Below, one piece after another: positions 53,280-62,503 of a DNA stretch of 64,000 bases; the stretch's first letter is position 1, and the number at the start of each line of letters is the position of its first letter. Origin of the DNA: Betaproteobacteria bacterium (GTDB lineage Bacteria; Pseudomonadota; Gammaproteobacteria; Burkholderiales; SG8-39). The position numbers and the translations under genes are program-made. The DNA is taken from NCBI GenBank assembly GCA_016210745.1, contig JACQTO010000103.1:24724-88723 (forward strand), read 5' to 3'. Below the pieces are notes generated by a model. It did no database searches, was not told the origin of the DNA, and worked only from the letters and a program-made list of their open reading frames with translations.

Positions 53280-54173
53280 ATGCGGCGCATGGTGCTGGGT
53301 TTGTTGATGTGGTCGGCGTTGAGTGCGGCGATTGCCGGGCCGCTTGAGGATGCGGATGCTGCCTATGACCGAAAGAACTATGCCGAGGCATTGAAGTTGT
53401 TTCGTCGGCTGGCCGATGAAGGCAACGCTTCTGCCCAATACAATCTTGGCTTTATGTTTGCGAATGGCCAGGGCATCGCCAAAGATCACAAGCAGGCAAT
53501 GTCTTGGTACAAACGAGCCGCTGAACTGGGTCATGCATCGGCGCAGGCCAGTCTCGCCGTCATGTACGACGAAGGTCAAGGTATTCCGCAGGACTACAAG
53601 CAGGCCATGTTCTGGTATCAAGAAGCAGCGGCACAAGGGCATGCCGGTGCACAGAACAACCTAGGAGTCATGTATGACGAAGGGAAGGGCGTAGCGCGAG
53701 ACTATAAGCAAGCTATGTACTGGTACAGAAAGGCAGCCGATCAAGGTTATGCCCCAGCGCAAGCCAGTGTCGGCGTCATGTACGACGAAGGCCAAGGCGT
53801 CCCCAAGGACGATAAGCAGGCCCTGTTTTGGTATCAAAAAGCGGCGGCGGAGGGAAATCCTGCAGGCCAGAACAATTTGGGCACCATGTACCTGAACGGC
53901 CAAGGCGTGGCGCGGGACTACAAACTTGCTATTTCATGGTTCGAAAAGGCAGCCACTCAAGGGTATCCACCTGCGCAGACAAACCTGGGCTCAAGTTACT
54001 CAACGGGCAAAGGTGTGGCGCGCGACAATGTTAAGGCGCATATGTGGCTAAGCCTTGCGGCAGTTAAAGGCCAACAAGAGGCTATAAGGCATCGCGCGGT
54101 TATCGAAAAAATGATGACACCCGCGCAGATGGCTGAGGCGCAGAGGCTTGCGAGAGAATGGAAACCGAAATGA
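53280..54173 (+). CDS. Exported Sel1-repeat protein
   Basis: 297 residues. A signal peptide (RRMVLGLLMWSALSAAIAG) is followed by six to seven Sel1-type repeats of about 36 residues, for example NLGVMYDEGKGVARDYKQAM, SVGVMYDEGQGVPKDDKQAL and NLGTMYLNGQGVARDYKLAI. Sel1 repeats bind proteins, often in envelope or host-interaction roles. The gene is preceded by AGAGGGAG. It lies between two recombinase-end remnants, so it was probably carried by an integrated element. Confidence 0.85.
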   Translation: MRRMVLGLLMWSALSAAIAGPLEDADAAYDRKNYAEALKLFRRLADEGNASAQYNLGFMFANGQGIAKDHKQAMSWYKRAAELGHASAQASLAVMYDEGQGIPQDYKQAMFWYQEAAAQGHAGAQNNLGVMYDEGKGVARDYKQAMYWYRKAADQGYAPAQASVGVMYDEGQGVPKDDKQALFWYQKAAAEGNPAGQNNLGTMYLNGQGVARDYKLAISWFEKAATQGYPPAQTNLGSSYSTGKGVARDNVKAHMWLSLAAVKGQQEAIRHRAVIEKMMTPAQMAEAQRLAREWKPK

Positions 54174-54319
54174 CAAAAGTGAGCTGCGGTGCGCATCGCC
54201 GCGTTCAATGAAGAGTTCATTGAAGTGTCCAGCGTTTCCGTGAAAGAGTAAGGCAGCGGGGTGATGGAGCGAACGTCGCCACGATTCCTTGTGGGGTTGC
54301 GACGAGGGATTCTTTCCAG

Positions 54320-54403
54320 CTTGAAGCGGTCGGGCCGGATGTCAGCGAACTTACGAAGGCGCTGCTGCGTGAGATGCGGGGATCTGGGGCCGGGATGGCA
54401 TGA
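54320..54403 (+). pseudogene. Second recombinase tail remnant
   Basis: From 54341 the frame reads VSELTKALLREMRGSG to a TGA, matching VSELAKALVREMRDSG at the end of the 52877-53186 remnant. Only the last 25-30 codons are recognisable. The repeated tail suggests tandem or repeated integration at one site. Confidence 0.6.
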
Positions 54404-54497
54404 ACACGCCCCGAGTGTGTTGGGATTCCCCCGCGGTCGAAAGGGACGGAGAATAGCTACCGTAAAACGAAGCTCAAGATTGGGGGGGAGATCTGCC

Positions 54498-55760
54498 ATG
54501 CCCGTATTCAGATCGGTCCAGGACAATGATGTGGTGGAGCGCATTCGCGCAGCAAAGACACGGGTCGTCTACGTGGCACCCGGCGTTTCCAAGGATGTAG
54601 CGCAGGCGCTGCAAACCTGCATTGAGGGAAAGGGGGTTTCGCAAATCGCGATCGTTCTGGATGGTGACGAAGAATCCTGTCGCTTAGGATACTGCGATGC
54701 GGCATCGTTGGAAAAGTTGAGCGCCGTGGCAATCAATCGCGGCATGCAGATTCGGCGACATGCGGGAATTCGCTTGGGCCTTTTACTATCCGACCAGGAA
54801 GTCATGATCTGGGCGCCGACGCCACTGATGTTTGAGGCGCCGCGCGACTCCAAGGAGCCCAATGGTTTGATCTTGACCCCAGAGACCTTCGAAGTCCTTC
54901 CCAATGTGCTCGGCATGAATCCCGAAACCCCGACGAACGAAGTCGAGATAAGCACTGCCGCACTGACCTCGGACGAGGTTAAGTTGGTTGTGGATGCAAT
55001 AAAGGCCGTGCCACTGGTGTCATTCGATCTAACTCGTCTATCCCGCGTCTTTTCAGCGAAGTTCCAATTCATCGAGACGGTGTTGCGTGGCGCTGAGTTG
55101 ACCAAGCGCGAAATGCGACTCGATAGCTTAATTGTCAACTCGGATGCGCCCGATGAACTTCGGCCACTGCTGCATACGACGGTGCAACCCTTTAATACAG
55201 ATGCCAACAAAACAGTTGAAGTGCCTGTGATCGTTAGTGGCGAGCAGGCGTTTCGCAAGAATGGCGATCCGATTCTCAAGCCGACCACGCAAGCGGATAT
55301 CCACGGATACTGGGAAGATCTAACCCAACGCTACATCGTCAACCTACCGGGGTTCGGGAAACTCATTCGTCACACCGACAAGGCAAAGTTCGAGGCTGGT
55401 AAGGCGGCTTTCGAGCTTGTCCTGACTCAGTGGGTTAAAGGCTTTCGGAAACTCGTCGAGGGCGACCACGAAGTGCGGGTGACTCGCATCGTTGACCTGA
55501 TCGAGAGGCGAATGAAGCAATCTTCTGCGAAAGTGAAGCCCGATCGCGCCAAGATTCAGGCTCTGGTCCTCAATGGGCTCGACGGACTGCGTATGATCGA
55601 GCCGAGCGTCAAGGTCGTGTATAAGAACATCACGGTAGAATCGACCCGTGACAAGGAATTTCTCGACGCACTGCGTAAGGCATTACCCGAGGACGAACTG
55701 AAAGGTTGGTTCCAGATTTTCGACGCAGCGCCAGCCGTGCAAGAAATACTGGAAATGTGA
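54498..55760 (+). CDS. PLD-like N-terminal domain protein of unknown function
   Basis: 420 residues from ATG 54498, after GGGGGAGA. Residues about 1-125 resemble a phospholipase-D/nuclease fold (RVVYVAPGVSKDVAQALQTC, then IRRHAGIRLGLLLSDQEVMI, WAPTPLMFE), but the catalytic HxK is not evident. The rest is a mixed domain (YWEDLTQRYIVNLPGFGKLI) with a helical end. It lies beside the recombinase remnants, which suggests element cargo. A defence role is possible but unproven. Confidence 0.5.
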   Translation: MPVFRSVQDNDVVERIRAAKTRVVYVAPGVSKDVAQALQTCIEGKGVSQIAIVLDGDEESCRLGYCDAASLEKLSAVAINRGMQIRRHAGIRLGLLLSDQEVMIWAPTPLMFEAPRDSKEPNGLILTPETFEVLPNVLGMNPETPTNEVEISTAALTSDEVKLVVDAIKAVPLVSFDLTRLSRVFSAKFQFIETVLRGAELTKREMRLDSLIVNSDAPDELRPLLHTTVQPFNTDANKTVEVPVIVSGEQAFRKNGDPILKPTTQADIHGYWEDLTQRYIVNLPGFGKLIRHTDKAKFEAGKAAFELVLTQWVKGFRKLVEGDHEVRVTRIVDLIERRMKQSSAKVKPDRAKIQALVLNGLDGLRMIEPSVKVVYKNITVESTRDKEFLDALRKALPEDELKGWFQIFDAAPAVQEILEM

Positions 55761-55966
55761 GTCGCTGGCCGCGGTCATAGGCGCGGGCCACCACGTTGTC
55801 ATGTGCGTGAACGAGGGCCAAGGGGATAGCATAGTTTGATTGGCGGTAGCTTTGGCGGTAACTGTGGCGCATTTGCCGTCCTTAGCCTGGCAATGTGAAT
55901 CCCACCCTCCCGCCAAGTTTGATTCCAAAGCCTTCCAACCACCTCCAGCAATTCCCTTCGCCCCGG

Positions 55967-56677
55967 CTATCGATGATCCAAAAGATCATCTACGAATCGC
56001 TTCAGGCTCTCCGGAGGGTCGATAAACTGGCATCCAGATCGCTTGATGCGCGTGCCGTCGGGGAGGGTGACCAATTCCGAATAGCGTACCTCGAGGTCGA
56101 CAATCAGTGCCTTCCTGGCAGTGGGCTCGATGCGGCAGCCCCTGAGTACCGTTCCCGGCTCGAGCGTAATACTTGGATCGTAAACCAAGAACCCGACCCC
56201 CCCGTGGCTAATATCGCTGATGCGCCCGTCAAATGAAAGCACCCCGCCGGCGTCAACCTCGCAATGCAGAGAAAGTTGAGGCGCGATTTCTGCACGAATA
56301 TGGCTGCGTTTATCGAGATTGACCAGCACTTCCGGAAACTTGAGCCGAATCGCCGGTACATTCTCATGGGAGATTACCTGCGGGTCCGCCGCGACGAACT
56401 CGATGTGCCACCCGGCTGTGGCGGCGTAAAACGTGCACCGAGGTCGAATAAGCAATGCGGCGTTGGCATCATCGCTCGCGCTGGGATCTATAAGAATGTA
56501 TTGCCCCTCCGGATCAACATGTCGGATCCGCGACACGAAAAACAGTTCAGCGGCGCGCAAGTGTGCGGTTATTGGAACCTGTCGGTCTGCGAAAATCGCG
56601 AGGAGGCGAGCGATTTCGGAGGATGAATACGTAATCCGTCCCCTCCGTTTCGCGCTGGGCTCTTCATTCGCGGTCAT
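55967..56677 (-). CDS. YcgR-like PilZ-domain protein
   Basis: 236 residues from ATG 56677. The N-terminal YcgR-type domain (ARLLAIFADRQVPITAHLRA) precedes a PilZ domain with the cyclic-di-GMP box RSHIR and DISHGGVGF. YcgR slows flagellar motors on binding cyclic-di-GMP. It lies just downstream of the HD-GYP gene on the same strand, so both act in the same signalling pathway. An upstream in-frame start is possible but adds an unconserved Cys-rich stretch. Confidence 0.85.
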   Translation of the reverse strand: MTANEEPSAKRRGRITYSSSEIARLLAIFADRQVPITAHLRAAELFFVSRIRHVDPEGQYILIDPSASDDANAALLIRPRCTFYAATAGWHIEFVAADPQVISHENVPAIRLKFPEVLVNLDKRSHIRAEIAPQLSLHCEVDAGGVLSFDGRISDISHGGVGFLVYDPSITLEPGTVLRGCRIEPTARKALIVDLEVRYSELVTLPDGTRIKRSGCQFIDPPESLKRFVDDLLDHR

Positions 56678-56714
56678 TACGTTTTCAGATTTAGCAGCTT
56701 GAAAAATAATCGGC

Positions 56715-58970
56715 TCACGCCGGCAATTGGTAGCGCTTGTCGCGGAACAGGCGCAGACAGGCGTCAGCCACATCCGCATCGTAGACTATTCCACGTCCGC
56801 GCTCGATCTCGGCCATGGCTTTGTCGACCCCGAGCCCCGGGCGATACGGCCGGTGCGATGACATCGCCTCGACCGTGTCGGCCACCGCCATGATGCGCGC
56901 CTCGAGGAGGATCGCCTCGCCCTTGAGCCCCAGCGGGTAGCCGCTGCCGTCCATCCGTTCGTGGTGCTGCAGAGCAATTTCGGCCACCGGCCATGGAAAC
57001 TCCACGTCCTTCAGCACATCGTAGCTCGCCTGAGAATGTTGCTGGATCAGTTGCATCTCTATCGGAGCGAGCTTTCCGGGTTTGGAGAGTATCTCAGCGG
57101 GAACGGTCATCTTGCCGATGTCATGCAGATAGCCCGCGACGCGCAGCGCCTCCAGCCGGCGCGCGTCGAATCCCAACTCGGCGCCGATAGCGACCGCGAT
57201 TCCCGCCACCCGCCGTTCATGGCCCGCGGTGTAGGGGTCGCGCATCTCGCTCAGGGTCGTCGCGACGTTGACCGTGCCCATCAGCGTCTTTTCGAGTTGC
57301 GTGACGTAGTGACCGATCTGTTCCTCGGAGCGTCTTTTCTCGGAGACGTCCTGCAGCAGGCCGATCACCGCAGGGCGGCCGCGGTGGGTCGCACGAGCGC
57401 CCTGTACCTCGACATCGACCACAGTCCCGTCCTTGCGCACACCGGTGAAGCTGGCATTGGCGCCGGCTGCTACGCCTTGGAGCCGCTGGCGCAGCCTCTC
57501 GGCCTGGATGGTGTGGTCTTTTTCGGCGACCAGCGACAATGCATCCCGGCCGATCAGTTCGTCGGCTGAGTCGTAGCCGAAGATTTCGGCGTAGCGCGGA
57601 TTCACATAAGCGAGCCTTTCGTCCTCTTGGATGATGTAGATGCCGGCGATCGACTGCTCGACCAGACCGCGGAACTGTTCTTCCGCGGCGCGCAGCGCCT
57701 TTTCGGACTGCTTGCGCTCGGTCACATCGCGGAAAATCCCCAGCACGCACTCGCGGTCGCCAAGCCGAACGGGCGCGGCCTTGATATCGACATGTAACAC
57801 TGAACCGTCCTTGCGCAATACAGGGATTTCGGTGGCCATCTCTATCTCGCCGCGCCGCAGTCTTTCGAATTGCTCCATTGCCTGCGGCAGATCCTTCTCG
57901 CGGTGGATATCCGCGATGCCAAGGCCGGACATTTGCTCGGGCAAGTAACCGAGCATGCGACAGATGGCCGGATTAGCGGCCAAGAACTTTCCGGTACTCG
58001 CGCTGGCGACCAGGATACCGTCAAGCGCGCCTTCGAAGATCGCGCGCAATCTCTCCTCGGACTCCTGCAGCCGTTTCTCCGCCTGCCTGCGCTCGGTGAT
58101 GTCCGTGCCGACGCCGCGGTAACCCAGAAACGCACCCGAGGGGTCGAACAAGGGGTCGCCGCTCAGCGAAAGGTGGTGCTCTGTGCCGCCCGGACCAAGG
58201 CGGGAGATCCGGAAATCGCGGAAGGGCAGATGCGCGTCGAGCGCTGCCCGGTGGGCGTTCCAGGCCGCCTCGTCCGGCGAAAGGCTCGGCCTGTCCCAGC
58301 GGTGTTCCCCGATTTTGGCGCGCCATACCGGCGCCACATTCACATTAGCATCCCAGTTGCCCTGGGTGAAACGGTGCCCCGCGTCGGTCTCCCAGTAGAA
58401 ATCCGAGGACATCGCGGTAAGACTGCGGAAGCGCGCCTCGCTCTTGCGCAAGGAGTCGTTCGCAACTTCAATCTCTGCCGTGCGCTCGGCGACGCGACGC
58501 TCCAGCGCCTCGTTTGCCAAGCGCAATGCGCTTTCTGCTCGCTCTCGGCGCATTATCTCGCTTAACAAGCCGCGGTTCGAGGTCTCAATCTGCTCCTGCG
58601 TCGGCATCGTGAGGGCTTTCGGTATCAGTACCCAAAGCAGAATCGCCGTCGCAGCCGAGGCGATTGCAGTGAAAGCCTTGATCCCCGCATCCGCCCAATA
58701 ATGGGCGTGCCAGATATTCCAGACCGCCAGCAGGTGCGTAGAGCCGCACGCCAGCACAAAGGCGCCGAACATCGAGAACATCCACGGAAAGGGGAGATCC
58801 CGCCGTTTTTGGACGAAGTACCAAAGCGCGAACGGAATTGAAAAGTACGACGCTGCGATGATGAGATTCGATACGACATAGGTCCACAAAAGCGATGGCG
58901 TCCACAAAAAACAATGGCCGTGCGGCATGAAACCGCCCGACCCGAAATATTCGGACAAGCTGTCTACCAT
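56715..58970 (-). CDS. Membrane PAS/HD-GYP cyclic-di-GMP phosphodiesterase
   Basis: 751 residues. Three N-terminal membrane helices include the ethylene-receptor-like CFLWTPSLLWTYVVSNLI and ACGSTHLLAVW. Three PAS domains follow (SEARFRSL, SEERLRAIFEGALDGILVAS, AEEQFRGLVEQSIAGIYIIQ). The C-terminal HD-GYP has AGYLHDIGKM, QHHERMDGSGYP and DTVEAMSSHRPYRPG, all intact. It should hydrolyse cyclic-di-GMP in response to a small signal or redox input. Confidence 0.93.
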   Translation of the reverse strand: MVDSLSEYFGSGGFMPHGHCFLWTPSLLWTYVVSNLIIAASYFSIPFALWYFVQKRRDLPFPWMFSMFGAFVLACGSTHLLAVWNIWHAHYWADAGIKAFTAIASAATAILLWVLIPKALTMPTQEQIETSNRGLLSEIMRRERAESALRLANEALERRVAERTAEIEVANDSLRKSEARFRSLTAMSSDFYWETDAGHRFTQGNWDANVNVAPVWRAKIGEHRWDRPSLSPDEAAWNAHRAALDAHLPFRDFRISRLGPGGTEHHLSLSGDPLFDPSGAFLGYRGVGTDITERRQAEKRLQESEERLRAIFEGALDGILVASASTGKFLAANPAICRMLGYLPEQMSGLGIADIHREKDLPQAMEQFERLRRGEIEMATEIPVLRKDGSVLHVDIKAAPVRLGDRECVLGIFRDVTERKQSEKALRAAEEQFRGLVEQSIAGIYIIQEDERLAYVNPRYAEIFGYDSADELIGRDALSLVAEKDHTIQAERLRQRLQGVAAGANASFTGVRKDGTVVDVEVQGARATHRGRPAVIGLLQDVSEKRRSEEQIGHYVTQLEKTLMGTVNVATTLSEMRDPYTAGHERRVAGIAVAIGAELGFDARRLEALRVAGYLHDIGKMTVPAEILSKPGKLAPIEMQLIQQHSQASYDVLKDVEFPWPVAEIALQHHERMDGSGYPLGLKGEAILLEARIMAVADTVEAMSSHRPYRPGLGVDKAMAEIERGRGIVYDADVADACLRLFRDKRYQLPA

Positions 58971-59096
58971 GAGTTCCTCCCGCTGCTTGTGTTATTGGTT
59001 CTTACGCAGCATCCCGCCATGTACCAGTGGGGGCCTACGGTGGAGGCTACTCTATCAGGAACCTCACGGAGCGTGGAAAGGCGGCAGCGGCAGTGA

Positions 59097-60065
59097 TCAG
59101 TTGAAAGTTATCCCCGATGAACGCACGACGGGAGCCAAACGCTGGGATTCCTCCTGGATCATTTCGGCGAAACGTTCGGCCCCCACGGTCCCGGTGGTCA
59201 TTGAATTTTTGGCCAGCGCCGCCTTGTAAGCCGGATCCAACTGTGCCGCTCGCACGGCGGCCTTGAGGCGTTCCAGCACTGCAGGCGGCGTACCGGCGAG
59301 GGCGTGCAGGCCGAACCAATTGATCGTACTGACCCCGGGCAGGCCCACCTCAGCCATGGTCGGGACGTTCGGAAGCAGCGGCGATCTCTGCGGGGCCGTT
59401 ACCGCGAGCGGGGTCAGCGTGCCGGATTGGATGTGAGGAACCAAAGCGGAGATATCGCTGAAAACCGCCTCCACCTGCCCGCCGAGGACGTCGGCTACGC
59501 TCTGACCGCCGCTGCGGTAAGGAACGTGAATGACGTCGATGGCGGCTTCCCGTGTCAGCAGCAAGATGGACAAATGAGTCGAAGTTCCGTTTCCGGCGGA
59601 GGCGAAACTGAGCTTGCCGGGGTTGGCCTTTGCATAGGCGACCAACTCGGCAACCGTCTTTATGCTCGATTTGGAGCGGACGACGAGAGCCTGCGGCGCA
59701 TACCAGATCTGTCCGAGCGGCACGAAGTCTTTCAGGGGATCGTAGCTTGCCTTCTTGACGGCGGGAATGATCGAAAAGGTCGAGGCCATGCTCACGAGCA
59801 GCGTGTAGCCATCGGCCGGGGCCCGTGCAGCCACCTCGGTTCCTATCACTCCGCCCGCGCCGCTGCGATTCTCGACGATGAGCGGCTGCCCGAGCTGACG
59901 CTCCAAAGGATCGGTGATCAGCCTGATGGCCCTGTCGCTCAGTCCCCCGGCCGCCATCGCCGTGATGATCCGAACCGGTCGCGAGGGATATTCGTCCGCG
60001 ACGGCACCCGTATTCATAATACCAAGCGCTAGTACCGTCAGTACTGCCTTCGCCACCCATGCCAT
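59097..60065 (-). CDS. Bug/TctC-family periplasmic binding protein 1
   Basis: 322 residues from ATG 60065, after GAGAGGAGG; the longer open frame is ignored. A signal peptide (VLTVLALGIMNTGAVA) precedes YPSRPVRIITAMAAGGLSDR and IVENRSGAGGVIGTEVAARA, the Bug signature. It binds a small, often aromatic or carboxylate, solute. It is the last gene of the leftward catabolic operon, 102 bp after the amidohydrolase. Confidence 0.92.
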   Translation of the reverse strand: MAWVAKAVLTVLALGIMNTGAVADEYPSRPVRIITAMAAGGLSDRAIRLITDPLERQLGQPLIVENRSGAGGVIGTEVAARAPADGYTLLVSMASTFSIIPAVKKASYDPLKDFVPLGQIWYAPQALVVRSKSSIKTVAELVAYAKANPGKLSFASAGNGTSTHLSILLLTREAAIDVIHVPYRSGGQSVADVLGGQVEAVFSDISALVPHIQSGTLTPLAVTAPQRSPLLPNVPTMAEVGLPGVSTINWFGLHALAGTPPAVLERLKAAVRAAQLDPAYKAALAKNSMTTGTVGAERFAEMIQEESQRLAPVVRSSGITFN

Positions 60066-60166
60066 GGATTCCTCCTCTCGTCGCGGACTTCCGCTTCGAA
60101 TGAAACGAGATGCCGCATTCCGCTCGAAGTCAGACCAATAATACACGCCGCTCCCGGAGCCTGACC

Positions 60167-61300
60167 CTAGCCCTTCAGCCGCGGCACCAGGTTCATGGCG
60201 TTGCCGCTTTCGATCGCCTGTGCGGTGGTTTCGCTGAGGCCCAGCCTGCGTACGGCGGCGGCCTGGGTGTTGATCGGCACATAGGGATAGTCGGTGCCGA
60301 ACACCACCTGCGATTCCGGGATCAGCTTCAGCAGCGCGGCCATCGACGCCGGGTGCGTCGCGTTGGCGGTGTCGTAGTAAAGACGCCGGAACTCGGCTTC
60401 GTAACCGTCCGGGGCGATGCTCTTGGCGTCGGGCCGGAACTTGAAGAAGTAATCCATGCGGCCGGCGAGCATCGGCACCGTCCCGCCGGCATGGCTCAAC
60501 AGCCACTTGATGTCGCGGTTTCGCGCCAGCGTGCCCGAAAGCAGCAGGCTCGCCACCGCGCGGGTGGTATCGTGCGGCACTTCGATCACGGCGGGAAAGG
60601 TGCCCACCGCCAGCCGTCCGCAGCAGCTCGCCACCAGCGGATGGAAGTACACCACTGCCTTGCGACGGTTGAGCTCTTCGAATACGGGCTTGTAGGCCGC
60701 ATCGCCCGGCCACTTGTCGCCATAGTTGGTCTGCAGGCCAATGCCATCGGCCTTGAGCACGTCAAAGGCGTAGGCGATTTCCCTTAAGCTCGCCTCCACG
60801 TCCAGCATCGGCAGTGTGGCGAACAGGCCGAAACGCCCGGGGTGGTCGCGCACCATCTTCGCGCCGAACTCGTTGCACAGGCGTGCCATGCGCGCAGCTT
60901 GGGCCGCGCCCTTGTCGAACCATACGCCCGGGGTCGAGGCGAGTGACAGGATGCCGGTGCGCACGCCGGCCTTGTCCATTTCCGCAAGCGCCTTCTCGAC
61001 CGACCAGCCGACCTGCCCCCGGTTGTGCGGGAGCTTGCGCGCGTCTTCCCAGTCGATCCAGGCCTTCTGGTACTCGGGCGGGTAGAAGTGATGGTGGGTG
61101 TCGATCAACCGGGGCGCGGCCCCCGATAAACCCATGCTGGTACACGCCGGCAGTGCGCCCGCAGCACCGAGCGCCCCGAGCGCCTGCAGGAAGCCGCGGC
61201 GTGTGCCATAGCGGCCCAGTCCCCCGACCTTGGCGCTGCAGTCGCAATCGGAGCCAGCTTCGGTGTGCGCCCTTTGATCGCATGCGGTATTCGTTGCCAT
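60167..61300 (-). CDS. Exported amidohydrolase-2 (ACMSD-like) protein
   Basis: 377 residues from ATG 61300, after AGGAGA. A twin-arginine signal ([19 protein letters not shown]) ends in a lipobox LPAC. The metal-dependent TIM barrel shows DTHHHFYP at the first strand, a His in [17 protein letters not shown], and FGTDYPY at the end, as in ACMSD/6-methylsalicylate-type decarboxylases and lactonases. It may cleave or decarboxylate an aromatic or lactone substrate outside the cytoplasm. Confidence 0.85.
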   Translation of the reverse strand: MATNTACDQRAHTEAGSDCDCSAKVGGLGRYGTRRGFLQALGALGAAGALPACTSMGLSGAAPRLIDTHHHFYPPEYQKAWIDWEDARKLPHNRGQVGWSVEKALAEMDKAGVRTGILSLASTPGVWFDKGAAQAARMARLCNEFGAKMVRDHPGRFGLFATLPMLDVEASLREIAYAFDVLKADGIGLQTNYGDKWPGDAAYKPVFEELNRRKAVVYFHPLVASCCGRLAVGTFPAVIEVPHDTTRAVASLLLSGTLARNRDIKWLLSHAGGTVPMLAGRMDYFFKFRPDAKSIAPDGYEAEFRRLYYDTANATHPASMAALLKLIPESQVVFGTDYPYVPINTQAAAVRRLGLSETTAQAIESGNAMNLVPRLKG

Positions 61301-61399
61301 GGCGGTTTCTCCTGTGAACAGGTTCAAGAAAAAGCGGATTGTGGCGAGAACGAAAAAGTCTCAACGCCTGCGCTGCTTTCCGCCCGCTCCAGAGTACGT

Positions 61400-62377
61400 T
61401 CAATTCGCGCGGATGTTGAGATCCCTCGATACCTTGGTCCACTTTTCAACGTCTGCCTTATGCTGGGCGCCGATTTCGGCTGGCTTCATGTTCCCCGCGG
61501 CCGTGTCGTAGCCCATGGCAACCAAGCGCTCCTTTATGCTGTCCTGGGCGAGGATGGCTGCCAACTCGGTGTGAAGCTTGTCAACGATCGGGCCTGGGGT
61601 TCCGGACGGGGCGAATAGCCCGATCCACAAAATCAGCTCGAAATCCGCGAACCCGGACTCCGCCACGGTCGGAACATTGGGCAGAAGGGGGAATCTCTTG
61701 ATGCTGGTGACCGCCAAGGCGCGGACCTTGCCGGCCCGCAATTGTGCCATTGCCGTCGGCGCTTCCACTGCGACCATTCCCACTTCGCCGGCAACGGCAG
61801 CGGTGAGCGAGGGGATCGACCCTTTGAAAGGGACGTGAACAATATTTATTCCCGCCTGTTTCTTGAAGAGTTCGGCGGCCACCTGAAACGGCGCAGCACC
61901 GGAGCTGTAGAACAGCTTTCCGGGATTTGCCTTGGCGAATGCGATGAGGTCCTTGAGCGAGGCTGCCGCAATCGACGGATGTACCGCGAATACCAGCGGG
62001 TGTGTTTCAAACAGACCGAGCGGGATGAAATCTTTGACCGGGTCGTAGGGCAGTCGGTCATAGAGCCCTGGATTGAAGACCATCGGTCCCGTGGCCCCGA
62101 CCAGAAGGGTATAACCGTCGTGCTCTCCGTTCTTGACGAACTCCGTGGCGATTATGCCGTTGGCGCCAGTCTTGTTCTCCACGGCTACCGGCTGCCCCAG
62201 CCGTTCGGCCAGCTTTTGGCCGAACATGCGGCCCAGTGTGTCGGGCGCGCCGCCGGGCGGGAACCCCACGATGAATTTTATCGGCTTGCCAGGATAGGAT
62301 TGTGCCGTCGATTCGCCCCCGGCAAAGATAAGCGTCAACGCGACCAAAAGACCAAACGCTTTATACGCGGTTCTCAT
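61400..62377 (-). CDS. Bug/TctC-family periplasmic binding protein 2
   Basis: 325 residues. A signal peptide (AFGLLVALTLIFAGGESTAQ) precedes YPGKPIKFIVGFPPGGAPDT, VENKTGANGIIATEF and GAAPFQVAAELFKKQAGINI, all Bug features. No TctA/TctB membrane genes are in the window, as is usual for the many orphan Bug receptors. It shares the operon with the TPP enzyme upstream. Confidence 0.93.
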   Translation of the reverse strand: MRTAYKAFGLLVALTLIFAGGESTAQSYPGKPIKFIVGFPPGGAPDTLGRMFGQKLAERLGQPVAVENKTGANGIIATEFVKNGEHDGYTLLVGATGPMVFNPGLYDRLPYDPVKDFIPLGLFETHPLVFAVHPSIAAASLKDLIAFAKANPGKLFYSSGAAPFQVAAELFKKQAGINIVHVPFKGSIPSLTAAVAGEVGMVAVEAPTAMAQLRAGKVRALAVTSIKRFPLLPNVPTVAESGFADFELILWIGLFAPSGTPGPIVDKLHTELAAILAQDSIKERLVAMGYDTAAGNMKPAEIGAQHKADVEKWTKVSRDLNIRAN

Positions 62378-62503
62378 TATCTGTCTCCTCCATTTCCAGT
62401 GGTTGATTACAGCCTAGCTTTACTGCATGGTGTGTCACTCCAGGCGAATACAAAGATACAAGCGTCACATTTCGCGATAGAAAGTGAATCGCGACAGCGC
62501 GCC

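Noticed and set aside
55761..55966. Minus-strand fragment ALVHAHDNVVARAYDRGQRL as an integrase remnant
   Set aside because: Resemblance to integrase C-terminal segments is too short and lacks catalytic residues.
60066..60713. N-terminal extension of the first Bug protein to 538 residues
   Set aside because: The extension is the shadow of the amidohydrolase gene; a strong ribosome site and signal peptide mark the start at 60065.
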